A stretch of DNA of 64,000 bases. It comes from Barthelona sp. PCE (Eukaryota; Metamonada: BaSk clade). Location of the stretch: assembly GCA_040285745.1 (NCBI GenBank), contig JAUFOR010000002.1:1178001-1242000 (forward strand), given 5' to 3'. A program made the position numbers and the translations under genes. Positions 1 through 8,804 of this stretch are shown here, one piece after another; positions within the stretch are counted from its first letter, which is position 1; each line of letters begins with the position of its first letter. The notes beneath the pieces were generated by a model that made no database searches, was not told the origin of the DNA, and saw only the letters and a list, made by a program, of their open reading frames with translations.

Positions 1-203
1 CTTAAAAATAGTAAAAAATAACAAATGTTAATGAGTGAGAAAATCGAAACGATGATTTTTTTCATTAAGTAAAGTTTGCTGTATATTTACAGGTTCTAAA
101 ATTATAACTTAAACATTTTGGTAACTATAGAATTCGTCATTTTCAATAAACTACAGCAAATACCTAATTTTTATACTCATGAATATTGAATAATCGCTTG
201 TTT
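1..203. other. Intergenic edge of window
   Basis: AT-rich sequence with no open frame of useful length. It lies 3' of the minus-strand gene that ends at 204 and probably holds its 3' end. Nothing else is seen. Confidence 0.5.
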
Positions 204-2113
204 CTAATAGGAACCCATCTGAGTTGGTAATTTAATATGCGAGAATCCACCATGCACATCAAAATTAACGTTTTGAATAACATCTAACATATTAATCCTT
301 TTCTGAGTAATCTCATATTTGCAAAAGTCTTCATCGAAGTACATTGAATCCACAACCATTTCGTACTGAGTAAGGTGATTGTGAATACGCAGAATCTCAC
401 GGGGTCTTCCAGCGGTGAACCAGCAATTACTACTTTCAGCAACATTCCATTGCAAATCGCTTAAAAGCTTAACAACTTTGCCATCGATGAATCTAAACAG
501 TTTGTCACCGATTATAAAACAACCATCATCTATAAATCTTGCCTTTAATTTAAAACTACGGTTGTGAACATTAATTCGAAACAAATTCATTTCATCTTCT
601 GAAACATTACAGAAAAAGCACTCAGTTGATGGATACCCAACCATAATAACTCCTTGCGTCAGACGGAAACAATTTATATGAACGAGTGGGAAAGTATCAT
701 ACCCAAAATACCGATTATGTTCCCATTCATCACCAAGAAAAAAAAATTTTATGAAATTGGAACCACATATCCATAGGTAATCTCCATATAGGCTCATTTT
801 ATATGAAAAACTATATGAACCATTCATATAATCTGCTTCATGAACTAATTCATCATTAATGTATGCATTCTCATTCAAGCCACAACAAGCAATATAGTTT
901 GCATTTGATGTGATATGACCTGCATTGAGTGTTTGTTTTGATATGATGCTCAAAGGAACATTATTACAAAAAGTCTCACAACTATTTTCACCATCAATTG
1001 TTGTGTAGCTGATTATATTCTCATCAGTCATGTTAACCGCATGTAATATCTTTTCGTGCTGAGAATCTCCAACATGAAATAAATGAATTACGTCATCTAT
1101 GTCATGTAGATTGCAAATCATAATACTGCGAAATGACCGGAAATAAGGAAGTTTAAAAAGACTCTCCTGGAATGGAAAGCATTTTGCATTAGATGGTAAA
1201 GCAAACAAAACATCAGTTGCATCAAAAATACTGAACTCAAAAAAACTCCCATTAGTGTATATGTACAATTTACCATTAACATGCAATATGTGAATAATAT
1301 CAATTCCAGACACCTCATACCACACATCACCGTTCTCTTGATCAATACCTATACATTCTCCGAAAGCATCTACGAAGTACCGTCTACTACCTAATAAAAA
1401 AGTATCTGTGAACTTGCCACACTTTAATTCCCGATGATTTGGAACAATAATTGAAATGTTCTCGTGTGAAATTGATGAATCTTTAACTGAAATAGAATAA
1501 TTATTACCATCAATTGAAAAATGTCGTTGATGAGAATTAAAATCCAATACATTCATATTATCTTTAATAAAACCTTCAGGAACGTTCAATAACGGTTCAA
1601 ATTCAATTTCTCCATCATTATTCAACAATAGAACCTGACGATGATTATTTCTACTGTCAAAAAAAAAAACGTTTGAGTTAATATATATTCACAATTGAAA
1701 TTTTCAAATGTTTGAACTTGTTCAGTCTTTAGGCAGTATACTATAAATGGAAATATTGGTACAATTATATATAAATCTGAAACAAAATCAAGAGAATCTG
1801 AAACAGTAAACTTTTTTTGAGTGAACCGATGTTTTTTAACCAAAACCATACTGTCTTCACGCATTTCATAGTACTCAAACACAGGTATATCACTTACTTC
1901 TTCAAAAATAACGAAAAGATTATCTCTGTATGCACACCTCTTCATTATTACATTTTCTCGATCCAAGAGGAATGGTATTTCGGTTTTGTGGTCAAGAGAA
2001 ACATAAAAATGCTTTAAATCCCTTTGAGTAGTGGAAAGAAAAAGAGCGTTGCTTGCTGAGCAACAAATAGGATTGTTTGACCCTGAAGTTAAGATTGAAG
2101 ATTGCCTCGGCAT
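204..2113 (-). CDS. Propeller-like protein split by a homopolymer frameshift
   Basis: Two minus-strand frames, 2113 to about 1669 and about 1658 to 204, look like one protein of roughly 640 residues. The downstream frame has no ATG near its 5' end; it stays open upstream right into an 11-base A run at 1659-1669 (T on the coding strand), and the upstream frame enters that same run. Adding one T would join them into a run of short beta-strand-like segments rich in Phe, Tyr, Ile and Asn, as in degenerate beta-propellers. The initiator ATG is at 2113. No signal peptide or catalytic motif is recognised, and the family is unknown. The break may be a sequencing error, a real pseudogene lesion or slippage. 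Next upstream is the Dim1 gene in the same orientation. Confidence 0.6.
1659..1669. repeat. A11 homopolymer at frame break
   Basis: Eleven consecutive A on the plus strand, inside the propeller-like gene, exactly where its reading frame changes. Confidence 0.9.
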
Positions 2114-2215
2114 GTGTTTTCAGTCACATGTCAATCAAATGAAAGGGAGAAAATATTTCACATAGACATTAATTGTGCATAAGCTACATATTTACATTGC
2201 TGTACAGATTTTTCA

Positions 2216-2659
2216 CTAAAAAGCTGCACGGTCTTGCTTTTTAATAGGATTAACAATAGAGCCCAGACCTTTAGAAGCGCCAACAAACACTCTTTCGATA
2301 ACATCAATCATATCTTGTTCGTTATCAATGACAAAGTCAATCTTATTCCGATCTCCTTCTTCAGAATCAATCAAAATATGTCTTCCTTCAAAGAAGAACA
2401 TTAGATTATGTGGACTATTGAATTCATACATTAGATTAAAGTCAGAGTTATTAGATATGTCAAAATAACCAATGGCAGCAAATCTACATACTTCTTCACT
2501 GATATTATTGATTATTTCTAGAATTATGTTTGCATCAAAATCGCTAGAGTCTGCAAATAACATCACTACTACTCGCTCCTTTACGTGTTTGATCATGGCA
2601 TCAACGTGGTATGCACAGTCGAGTTCAACAACGTGATTAATATCGTAGTTCACGTCCAT
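2216..2659 (-). CDS. DIM1: Dim1/TXNL4A-like U5 snRNP 15-kDa protein
   Basis: The 147-residue product has the length (about 142) and the order of motifs of the spliceosomal Dim1/Dib1 thioredoxin-fold protein: a central stretch with FAAIGYFDI, then FNLMYEF, MFFFEGRHILID, and a C-terminal part with VFVGASKGLG. Human and yeast Dim1 carry near-identical blocks (MFFFRNKHIMID, GARKGRG). Dim1 is a U5 and tri-snRNP component needed for pre-mRNA splicing in the nucleus. Like other Dim1 proteins it lacks a thioredoxin CxxC pair. Its presence agrees with the spliced dynein gene in this window. The start is the only sensible ATG. Confidence 0.93.
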   Translation of the reverse strand: MDVNYDINHVVELDCAYHVDAMIKHVKERVVVMLFADSSDFDANIILEIINNISEEVCRFAAIGYFDISNNSDFNLMYEFNSPHNLMFFFEGRHILIDSEEGDRNKIDFVIDNEQDMIDVIERVFVGASKGLGSIVNPIKKQDRAAF

Positions 2660-2804
2660 GCGTTTAAATTTTGCCCTGTATTAAGATATTCTATGTACAG
2701 CAGCGCTAAAAAGACGCTTTGAGAAGGTTGAAAAAGGTTAGAAAACGACAATTGCTGTTACATTTTTCACCTTTTGCAGAAATTTTAAAATCGGGATCTT
2801 GTTG

Positions 2805-3814
2805 ATGCGTAACATTCATGTCAGAAGGAAACGACTCCCTCCTGATGAAAAAATATTAGAGATTATTACTCCTTTACTTGAAAAGACTGAAAATGATGCT
2901 CTGCGAAAAACATTCAGGGATGTTTATCCCCCAACACGGCATAGTGTGCTTAATTTCTTAACTGTTGAAGATAATGAGCCTCATAATTATCGAACTATAG
3001 AGACTCGAAATTTGGAGGTTTACCCTTCATGTGTGAACGTTTCAGTGAGTATCCACACAATAGCTCAGAACCGCTTGCTTTAATCGTGCAGTTAGTTCCA
3101 GCTCAACTTCCAGCTCAATTTCAAAAGTTCTTTAGCAGCAAAATTGGCATGATTCAAATATTTTGGGATCCAACACATGTGCCAGAATGCTGTTCTAGAT
3201 ACGAATATGGGGGATCAGTGAACAATTTTGATGGTATTGAAGTTAGGGTGTTAACGAACAGTGATCTTTTGCAACCCATAGAGATAGTGTTTCCCACCAA
3301 TAGCGAGTATAAACAGTTTGTTTCCCCAAAGAAACTGTCAGAATTCATCATTCACGAACAGTATATTGACAGTAATTGGTATCTTACCAGTATTTGCAGT
3401 TGCGAGGATTTACCCAACTGTGATTATTGTATCATGGTTCCAGGCGTCGAGGATTATGACATCATAATTGGAAAGAAGTTGAAAGAAAATATTTCTTATG
3501 ATTTTGATTCAGATTCAGATCAATCATTTCTTGCTTCTGAAAATGGTTCAAGAATGTTTTCAGCTTGTGGTTCATGGGAAGACACTCCACTGTCATTGAT
3601 GGATAGTGATTACATCGCTACAACCAGCGAAATGCTTTCCAATCCATTTTTCTTCACGCTCTGCAACGATTCACCAGTATTTCCTTTTGGTAATTTGGAG
3701 GGAAGTCTTGGGGTTAACTTCAGAATATGTTTTGATAGACTCAATGAAATTGTTGAAGAAGAATATACAGTAGAGGATGTTCAAAGTGTAGTGAGAGTGG
3801 GTTTGACAATGTAA
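2805..3814 (+). CDS. DUF1963 (YwqG-like) protein with internal frameshift
   Basis: The second part, frame open from 2987 to 3814, begins with a segment reading SKFGGLPF, followed by EPLALIVQL and MIQIFWD. This is the hallmark order of the DUF1963/YwqG family (KFGG-P, then LAQ-, then LQFF). The first part, starting at ATG 2805, is in another frame and gives about 70 residues that fit the family N-terminus. The frames cross between about 2985 and 3010, so the gene as given needs a -1/+2 shift. One missing G near 3000-3003 would do it. A short intron is possible, but no GTATGT donor is present. Function of the family is unknown. The C-terminus is acidic and Ser-rich (DSDSD). It is divergent from Dim1, 145 bp away. 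Confidence 0.65.
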
Positions 3815-3956
3815 GTATGGATTCTTTCTTTTTTTTCCGTAAACAAATCCAGATAAATGTGCTCTTCAAGCACGTAAAGGATATTGTATTCCCTAAAAAT
3901 AAGTAAATTGTTTGTTTTCTTATTTCTTCCCTTTTGACACAATAATCAACGTATAA

Positions 3957-4511
3957 ATGTTGTTTAGATTTTTGTATTTGGTGTGTTTATACATGCTACT
4001 ATTCTTCCTTATAGCGTCAGTAGTAGCGGGATGCTTTTATATTTCTAATATGGCTTCGGATAATCATAGAATGTTTAAGAAGATCATTAAATACACCATC
4101 TTTGGGCTTTGGGGACTTCAAGCACTCTTTTTCATTGAAAAATTTCCATTCTTCAATGTTGTGCTGAGTTGCTGTAGTTATTATCTTTTTTGGAAGATGA
4201 ATGAGTCACACCCATATGTTCGTTTCGGCACAGGTCTGATAGAGTTTAATATGGTGCTCGTTCTATTCACTTGGTATCGCTGGTGGACTTTTCTTCGCAT
4301 TGAGTTTTATAGTACGCTTTTGGAGACGTTAAGTATTTGTTTTGTTGTTGTATTCCTGCTACCGATACTTTTCCTAGTATCTACACATACTAGCAGATCA
4401 TTATTACCTGAATATGAGGATAAAAAATCAGCTCCAGCATTTGCTCAATTTTTGAAGAAGGTCTCCTCAAAATTCTCAAAGAAACGGGATATTCCCACTC
4501 TAGGTCTGTGA
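3957..4511 (+). CDS. SVP26: TEX261/SVP26-family ER-Golgi membrane protein
   Basis: A 184-residue multi-pass protein with four to five hydrophobic segments and a basic cytosolic tail. The N-terminal segment, the IIKYTIFG motif after the first loop, and FIEKFPFF after the second segment match the order in TEX261/Svp26 (IIKYMIW, FERFP). A later segment carries the aromatic WYRWW stretch and an FLVS turn before the tail, also as in the family. Svp26 is an adaptor that helps load membrane cargo, including glycosyltransferases, into COPII vesicles. The secretory genes ALG1 and Stealth nearby agree with an active secretory pathway but are not linked to it. Confidence 0.75.
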   Translation: MLFRFLYLVCLYMLLFFLIASVVAGCFYISNMASDNHRMFKKIIKYTIFGLWGLQALFFIEKFPFFNVVLSCCSYYLFWKMNESHPYVRFGTGLIEFNMVLVLFTWYRWWTFLRIEFYSTLLETLSICFVVVFLLPILFLVSTHTSRSLLPEYEDKKSAPAFAQFLKKVSSKFSKKRDIPTLGL

Positions 4512-4608
4512 GGTAATAAGTTAAATATGTTGTTACACTTGTTATTAAAAGATGATCTGGTAGATTTACTATTTATATTGAAAGTATTAAAGAAGTAAAA
4601 AATTGGCC

Positions 4609-5811
4609 TTACCAATCATTTGCGCTGATTGTTTGCTTAGATTCTTCCCTTTTTTCAAAGGTTGTATGTGACAAGTCTTCTAGATCATTCTCTATAATGA
4701 TATCCAAGACTGACTTACTTAAAATGCTTTCAAAGGGCAGTTCTTGAGATTTATAATCATCAATCATCCTATGCAAATTGCTGATGTTGTACATCAAAGC
4801 TTGACCTCCACCGTTGAGACATCCATGAGGGCATGCACTGGCCTCAATAACCTTTAAACCTTTGAGCTGATTTGAATCTAGAGCTAGTAGTGCGTTAATG
4901 AGAGCTTGGAAACCGTATGCTTTAACAACACATGCTTCACCATCACGCTTAACAGAGAAATCATCTGACTTGCTTGTCTCAGACCATTCTACAGTTGCAT
5001 CTCCTTCTAAATACTGATAGACCAAATCAGAAAAACCACCACTGTTACCATATGCTACGTTCCACTCCTCAGTCATGTCACTCACATCATTCTCCCTAAC
5101 GTATTCTCTTATTGGCATTTTCTGGGTTTTATCAATCAAACTGATGAGCTCTGTAGTTGTGAGAACCATATCTACCATATTTTTTCCTTGTCTTCTCAGC
5201 TCAGGTCGAATTGCCTCCAGCTTTCTGTCATGGCAACACTGGATGGAGACGTGGTATGCATTGCTGTTGTTCTTCTTTGAGAGAATTCCTGCGATGATTA
5301 ACGGTGATACTTGTGGCACAAGAAGATCAAGTGTTCCTGGATGGAATTTTTCTACGTAACAGACCCAACCGGGGCAGTATGAGCTAATGAGAGGCTTGCC
5401 TGGCTCATATACTTTATCATAATGCATTAAAAATAATCTTTGAGAAATTAGTTGCTCTGTAGAAAGATCTGAAAAGCTGACGTCTTGATGTAGAGTCTGG
5501 AATAACTTCACAATGTGAAGGTATGCGTCACGGGGTTCCATCGCTAGATGTGTAGCAATACTGAAAACAGATTGAGGGCTGATGGAAACAAAGAGTTTTT
5601 CTTCTTCTTTCATCTTTTCAATCAATATATCGCTTGATTGAGTCTCCAAAAGAATGGATTCTGCTGATGTGATGCACCCTGAGCACGCCAGACAGTCATC
5701 TACCGTTATTCTAATGGACTTACCCGTTTTTGATTGTGTTAATTCAACATCACATTGCTCTACAACGGTGTGCAGGTCCGAAATATCCCCCAAACGTATC
5801 CCAAACGACAT
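4609..5811 (-). CDS. NAR1: Nar1/CIAO3, cytosolic Fe-S assembly factor
   Basis: A 400-residue [FeFe]-hydrogenase-like protein. The N-terminal cluster ligands are C20, C40, C43 and C46 (DCLACSGC). The C-terminal cluster region has C146 in SSYCPGW, a Cys pair at 192-193, and C327 and C331 in ACPHGC, the four-site pattern of Nar1/IOP1. True hydrogenases have extra N-terminal ferredoxin domains and longer H-cluster motifs that are missing here. The last two residues are Asp-Trp, the type of C-terminal tripeptide used by CIA factors and clients to bind the targeting complex. Nar1 hands Fe-S clusters to nuclear and cytosolic proteins; the RTEL1-like helicase here would be a client. Confidence 0.9.
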   Translation of the reverse strand: MSFGIRLGDISDLHTVVEQCDVELTQSKTGKSIRITVDDCLACSGCITSAESILLETQSSDILIEKMKEEEKLFVSISPQSVFSIATHLAMEPRDAYLHIVKLFQTLHQDVSFSDLSTEQLISQRLFLMHYDKVYEPGKPLISSYCPGWVCYVEKFHPGTLDLLVPQVSPLIIAGILSKKNNSNAYHVSIQCCHDRKLEAIRPELRRQGKNMVDMVLTTTELISLIDKTQKMPIREYVRENDVSDMTEEWNVAYGNSGGFSDLVYQYLEGDATVEWSETSKSDDFSVKRDGEACVVKAYGFQALINALLALDSNQLKGLKVIEASACPHGCLNGGGQALMYNISNLHRMIDDYKSQELPFESILSKSVLDIIIENDLEDLSHTTFEKREESKQTISANDW

Positions 5812-6223
5812 TGATGATGTTTTAGTGGATAAAATAAAAAAATAAAAGAAAGAAAGGAGGAGAAATTGAAGAAGTAAAGAACTTTTCGTGTTGTGACATC
5901 ACTGTCTTTTTATCAAGTTTGGGGAAAAACTAGCCAGACACGTAGCTGATTATTGTGCTAAAGAAAAACTATTATGGCTTAAATGGATTAGGATCATCCT
6001 TAATTAATTTCCTTTGAAATTTTGGGCTAAGAGCTATTTCAACAGAGTACATATGTTGGTGGAGTTTGTTCAAAAACATTCAACCTGCATAATGTGTTTC
6101 TCTACCAGATAATTTATTTTCCTGCTTTTAACAGGATAAGGCGAATTTAAATGGGCAAAATGTTCCTTAGTTCAGATAAAAACACTATAACTGTCTGATA
6201 CACAAATTATTACCTCATTCACA
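5812..6223. other. Intergenic, divergent promoter region
   Basis: A 412-base gap between divergent Nar1 and UCH genes. Both promoters must lie here. No ORF, tRNA or clear hairpin is seen. Confidence 0.6.
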
Positions 6224-6889
6224 ATGTTCATTCCTTTAGAAGCCAACCCAGAAGTGTTCACAGAGTTCATTTCATCCCTAGGTGCCGGAACAACTTTTGT
6301 TTTTGAAGATATGTGGGCCCTTGACGACGAATTACTTCCAATGATGAATCCTACAGCTGCTAAGGCTGTAATCTTTTTATATGACATCAACGAAAAGCAA
6401 CTGGTGCATGAGCGTGATAACTTTCAGTTTAGTAATTCCAGCGAGGCAATTTTTGTTAAGCAATATATTGGCAATGCTTGTGGTACAATCGCACTACTTC
6501 ACAGCATAATTAATCAGACTGATGTGGAGTTCGAGGAGGGATCTCTGCTCCATAACCTCAAAGCTTCCTTTGTTGAAGGTAAAACAGCAGAAGAATTGGG
6601 GCACATGTTAGAAGTTGATGATGATCTTGAAGAACAGCATCAGTTGGCAGGTGCTTCAGGTCAGACTGAGGTCCCTGATGATCTGAACGTTAGCCTTCAC
6701 TTCATTGCTTTTGTGAAGGTTGGTGATCAGCTATTACATTTCGATGGGCGTAAAGAAAATCCTGTTTTACATGGAACTACAACAGAAGATCGTTTTCTGT
6801 ACGACGCAGCTGCTGCCATGAAGGGCATGATGGCTGTAGATCCTGAAAATCCTAATTTTAGCATCATTATGATGAAGAAGCGTGAATAA
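6224..6889 (+). CDS. Ubiquitin C-terminal hydrolase, UCH-L1/L3 type
   Basis: A 221-residue peptidase C12 protein, close in length to UCH-L3 (230). The catalytic residues are visible: Q80 (oxyanion) six residues before C86 in QYIGNACGT, H159 in LHFIAFV, and D174 in HFDGRKENP. The N-terminus starts with the family's typical PLEANPEVF. The active-site crossover loop, about residues 130-152, is acidic and Gln-rich. These enzymes cut small adducts from the C-terminus of ubiquitin and help recycle monomers. All catalytic residues are intact, so it should be active. Confidence 0.95.
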   Translation: MFIPLEANPEVFTEFISSLGAGTTFVFEDMWALDDELLPMMNPTAAKAVIFLYDINEKQLVHERDNFQFSNSSEAIFVKQYIGNACGTIALLHSIINQTDVEFEEGSLLHNLKASFVEGKTAEELGHMLEVDDDLEEQHQLAGASGQTEVPDDLNVSLHFIAFVKVGDQLLHFDGRKENPVLHGTTTEDRFLYDAAAAMKGMMAVDPENPNFSIIMMKKRE

Positions 6890-6961
6890 ATTTGCTATTG
6901 TATTTGTGTACCTTTACATATTTTTGTGATTTTTAACATCACGCAGGGACTTTAAAAAACA

Positions 6962-7516
6962 ATGGATAGTACAGAATTAGTCAGAATTGTTAAATTGGAG
7001 GAGTTACAGGCAATACAGCCCGATACTGCTATTGTACTTACAAAAGAAGAGCAGGAGGCAGTTGATATGGCCAGAGATTTCTTTTTAATCAAAGAAAAGG
7101 ACTCAGATAAAACCATAGTTATGAAACATGAAAACTCGACAGTTCGTCTTAAAAGGACAATAATTGATCCTTTAGAGCAAAGCAAACACCGTTTGGACCA
7201 TAGAGGAACTGACTTAGCTGATGTTATTGAGAAACAACCTATTTTACAATCGAAGCGCTACGATAGTGGTCATTATGACAAGAAACTATGGAATATAAAG
7301 GGAGCAGTGTCAAAATATAAAGGTTCAAAGGGAAAGTACATAGATTTTTCCAAGGCAAAGGTCAGGAAAGATGTATCTTCTGTTAGTGACAGATTTAACG
7401 CATTCTCAAAGGCGTTAGACGATGTTGAGAGCACTGCTAAACAGGAAACAAATGAAAATAACAACCTGCGAATTTTGGAGCGGAAAAGAACTGCTGCAGA
7501 TCTTTTGGGAGAGTGA
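6962..7516 (+). CDS. Hydrophilic protein, function unknown
   Basis: A 184-residue charged protein without a signal peptide or membrane segment. The middle is Lys- and Asp-rich with a Tyr-Lys-Gly segment (KYKGSKGKY), and the C-terminus looks helical. I do not recognise the family. It is downstream of UCH on the same strand with a 72-base gap. Base composition is like that of its neighbours, so it is probably a real gene. Confidence 0.7.
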   Translation: MDSTELVRIVKLEELQAIQPDTAIVLTKEEQEAVDMARDFFLIKEKDSDKTIVMKHENSTVRLKRTIIDPLEQSKHRLDHRGTDLADVIEKQPILQSKRYDSGHYDKKLWNIKGAVSKYKGSKGKYIDFSKAKVRKDVSSVSDRFNAFSKALDDVESTAKQETNENNNLRILERKRTAADLLGE

Positions 7517-7733
7517 TTTATTGGTTTATATGATGTATTTATAAGCGTACAGCAACTTGCAATATATATCTATGATTGATGAATTATATTTAAATGAAAA
7601 GTTTTATTTAATTTTCTAATAGTAATTTAGAACCACACATGCACAAGAAATTATAGTTTAAGTAGCATAATTCAACGTAAACAATTGTAAAACAGGTTTA
7701 ACTTTTAATATTCTTTTTCACTGCATTTTTTTT

Positions 7734-8804
7734 ATGCCAGATCCTATAGAATCCATTGTTTCCATCTTTGAGGATAGGCAGCCACTTATTCTTGCACCAA
7801 TGGTTCGATATTGTAACATTCCATGTCGTTTAATCTATCAACGTTGGGGTGCAGACATTACATTCACAGAAGCGATTGTAGCACAAAAAATTATACGGTC
7901 TACAATGCTTTATAATATAGATACATCAAGCTACTCCCTTTTTGATAAGAAAGGTACCAAATATCTAACAAAAAGCGCAGAGGAACGGGCAGTTGTGCTT
8001 CAAATGAGTGTATCCGACCCCTTACTAGCGGTTGAAGCATATCAAAAGGTCCAAGTAATGTTTGAAAACGTGGATATTAATTGTGGCTGTCCTGCTGCAT
8101 TTTCCACCCATTCAGGGGGCGGGGGGTGTCTCATGGACAACGTTGAAGCCATCGAGGCCATCGTTCTTGCTCTCAGACCCCATGTTAAAGGATCACTTTC
8201 ATGCAAGATTCGTGTGTTGCCGGATCCAGAGAAAATGAGGGAATTCACAGAACGCATTTGTAGTACAGGGATTGATTTCCTTTCTGTACACGCTCGTTTT
8301 CCTGGTGACCCGCGTTCCACACCAGTGGAGTTGGATTTATTCAAGGTTTGCCTTGAGGTTGCTCGACTGAGTGGTGTGCCCTGTGTGTACAACGGCAGCA
8401 TAACCGATGTGGAGTCGTTCAACAGTATAAAAGAAACTGTGGAAGCTGACGGGTACATGATTGCAAGAGGAGCTATGTATGACATGGCTGTATTCCATAA
8501 GATCAAGCACCAAGGCAACAATGACAAGGTTCCCACACTGTGTGATCTGTTCAAGATGCACTATGACTCAACAGTTCGGTTTGGAAATCACACAAAGAAT
8601 CTGAAGCGTGTTGTGCAATCTTCAGTATCGAAATCTTTCCGAAAAACGCAATTAATGAGCGAAGTCAACGCCATGAAGACTTTGGAAGACTTTAGTAATC
8701 TTATTTGGACACTTTACAACCAACATGGTTTGGGTAGTAATTATTATTCAGAAATGGAGTTACAACCTGTCATTGAAGAAGAGCAGCAACAAACTGAGCA
8801 GTGA
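7734..8804 (+). CDS. DUS2: tRNA-dihydrouridine synthase, Dus2-like
   Basis: A 356-residue FMN TIM-barrel enzyme. Visible motifs are LAPMVRYCNIP at the start of the barrel, VDINCGCP with the catalytic Cys at 119, a Gly-rich loop (SGGGG), CKIRVLPDPE, the SVHAR strand, YNGS and MIARGAM. The pairing of CKIRVLP with the STHSGGGG loop is nearer Dus2 (position 20 of tRNA) than Dus1, 3 or 4. A Dus2 double-stranded RNA-binding domain is absent, and the C-terminus ends in a Glu/Gln-rich tail. The reaction is NADPH-dependent reduction of uridine in tRNA. Its last 35 bases overlap the end of the convergent WD40 gene. Confidence 0.88.
   Translation: MPDPIESIVSIFEDRQPLILAPMVRYCNIPCRLIYQRWGADITFTEAIVAQKIIRSTMLYNIDTSSYSLFDKKGTKYLTKSAEERAVVLQMSVSDPLLAVEAYQKVQVMFENVDINCGCPAAFSTHSGGGGCLMDNVEAIEAIVLALRPHVKGSLSCKIRVLPDPEKMREFTERICSTGIDFLSVHARFPGDPRSTPVELDLFKVCLEVARLSGVPCVYNGSITDVESFNSIKETVEADGYMIARGAMYDMAVFHKIKHQGNNDKVPTLCDLFKMHYDSTVRFGNHTKNLKRVVQSSVSKSFRKTQLMSEVNAMKTLEDFSNLIWTLYNQHGLGSNYYSEMELQPVIEEEQQQTEQ

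Noticed and set aside
2799-3083. Resemblance of the first DUF1963 frame to BUD31/G10 (VRRKRLPPD)
   Set aside because: Only the first few residues agree; the Cys-rich G10 end is missing, and the frame fits as the N-terminus of the DUF1963 protein.
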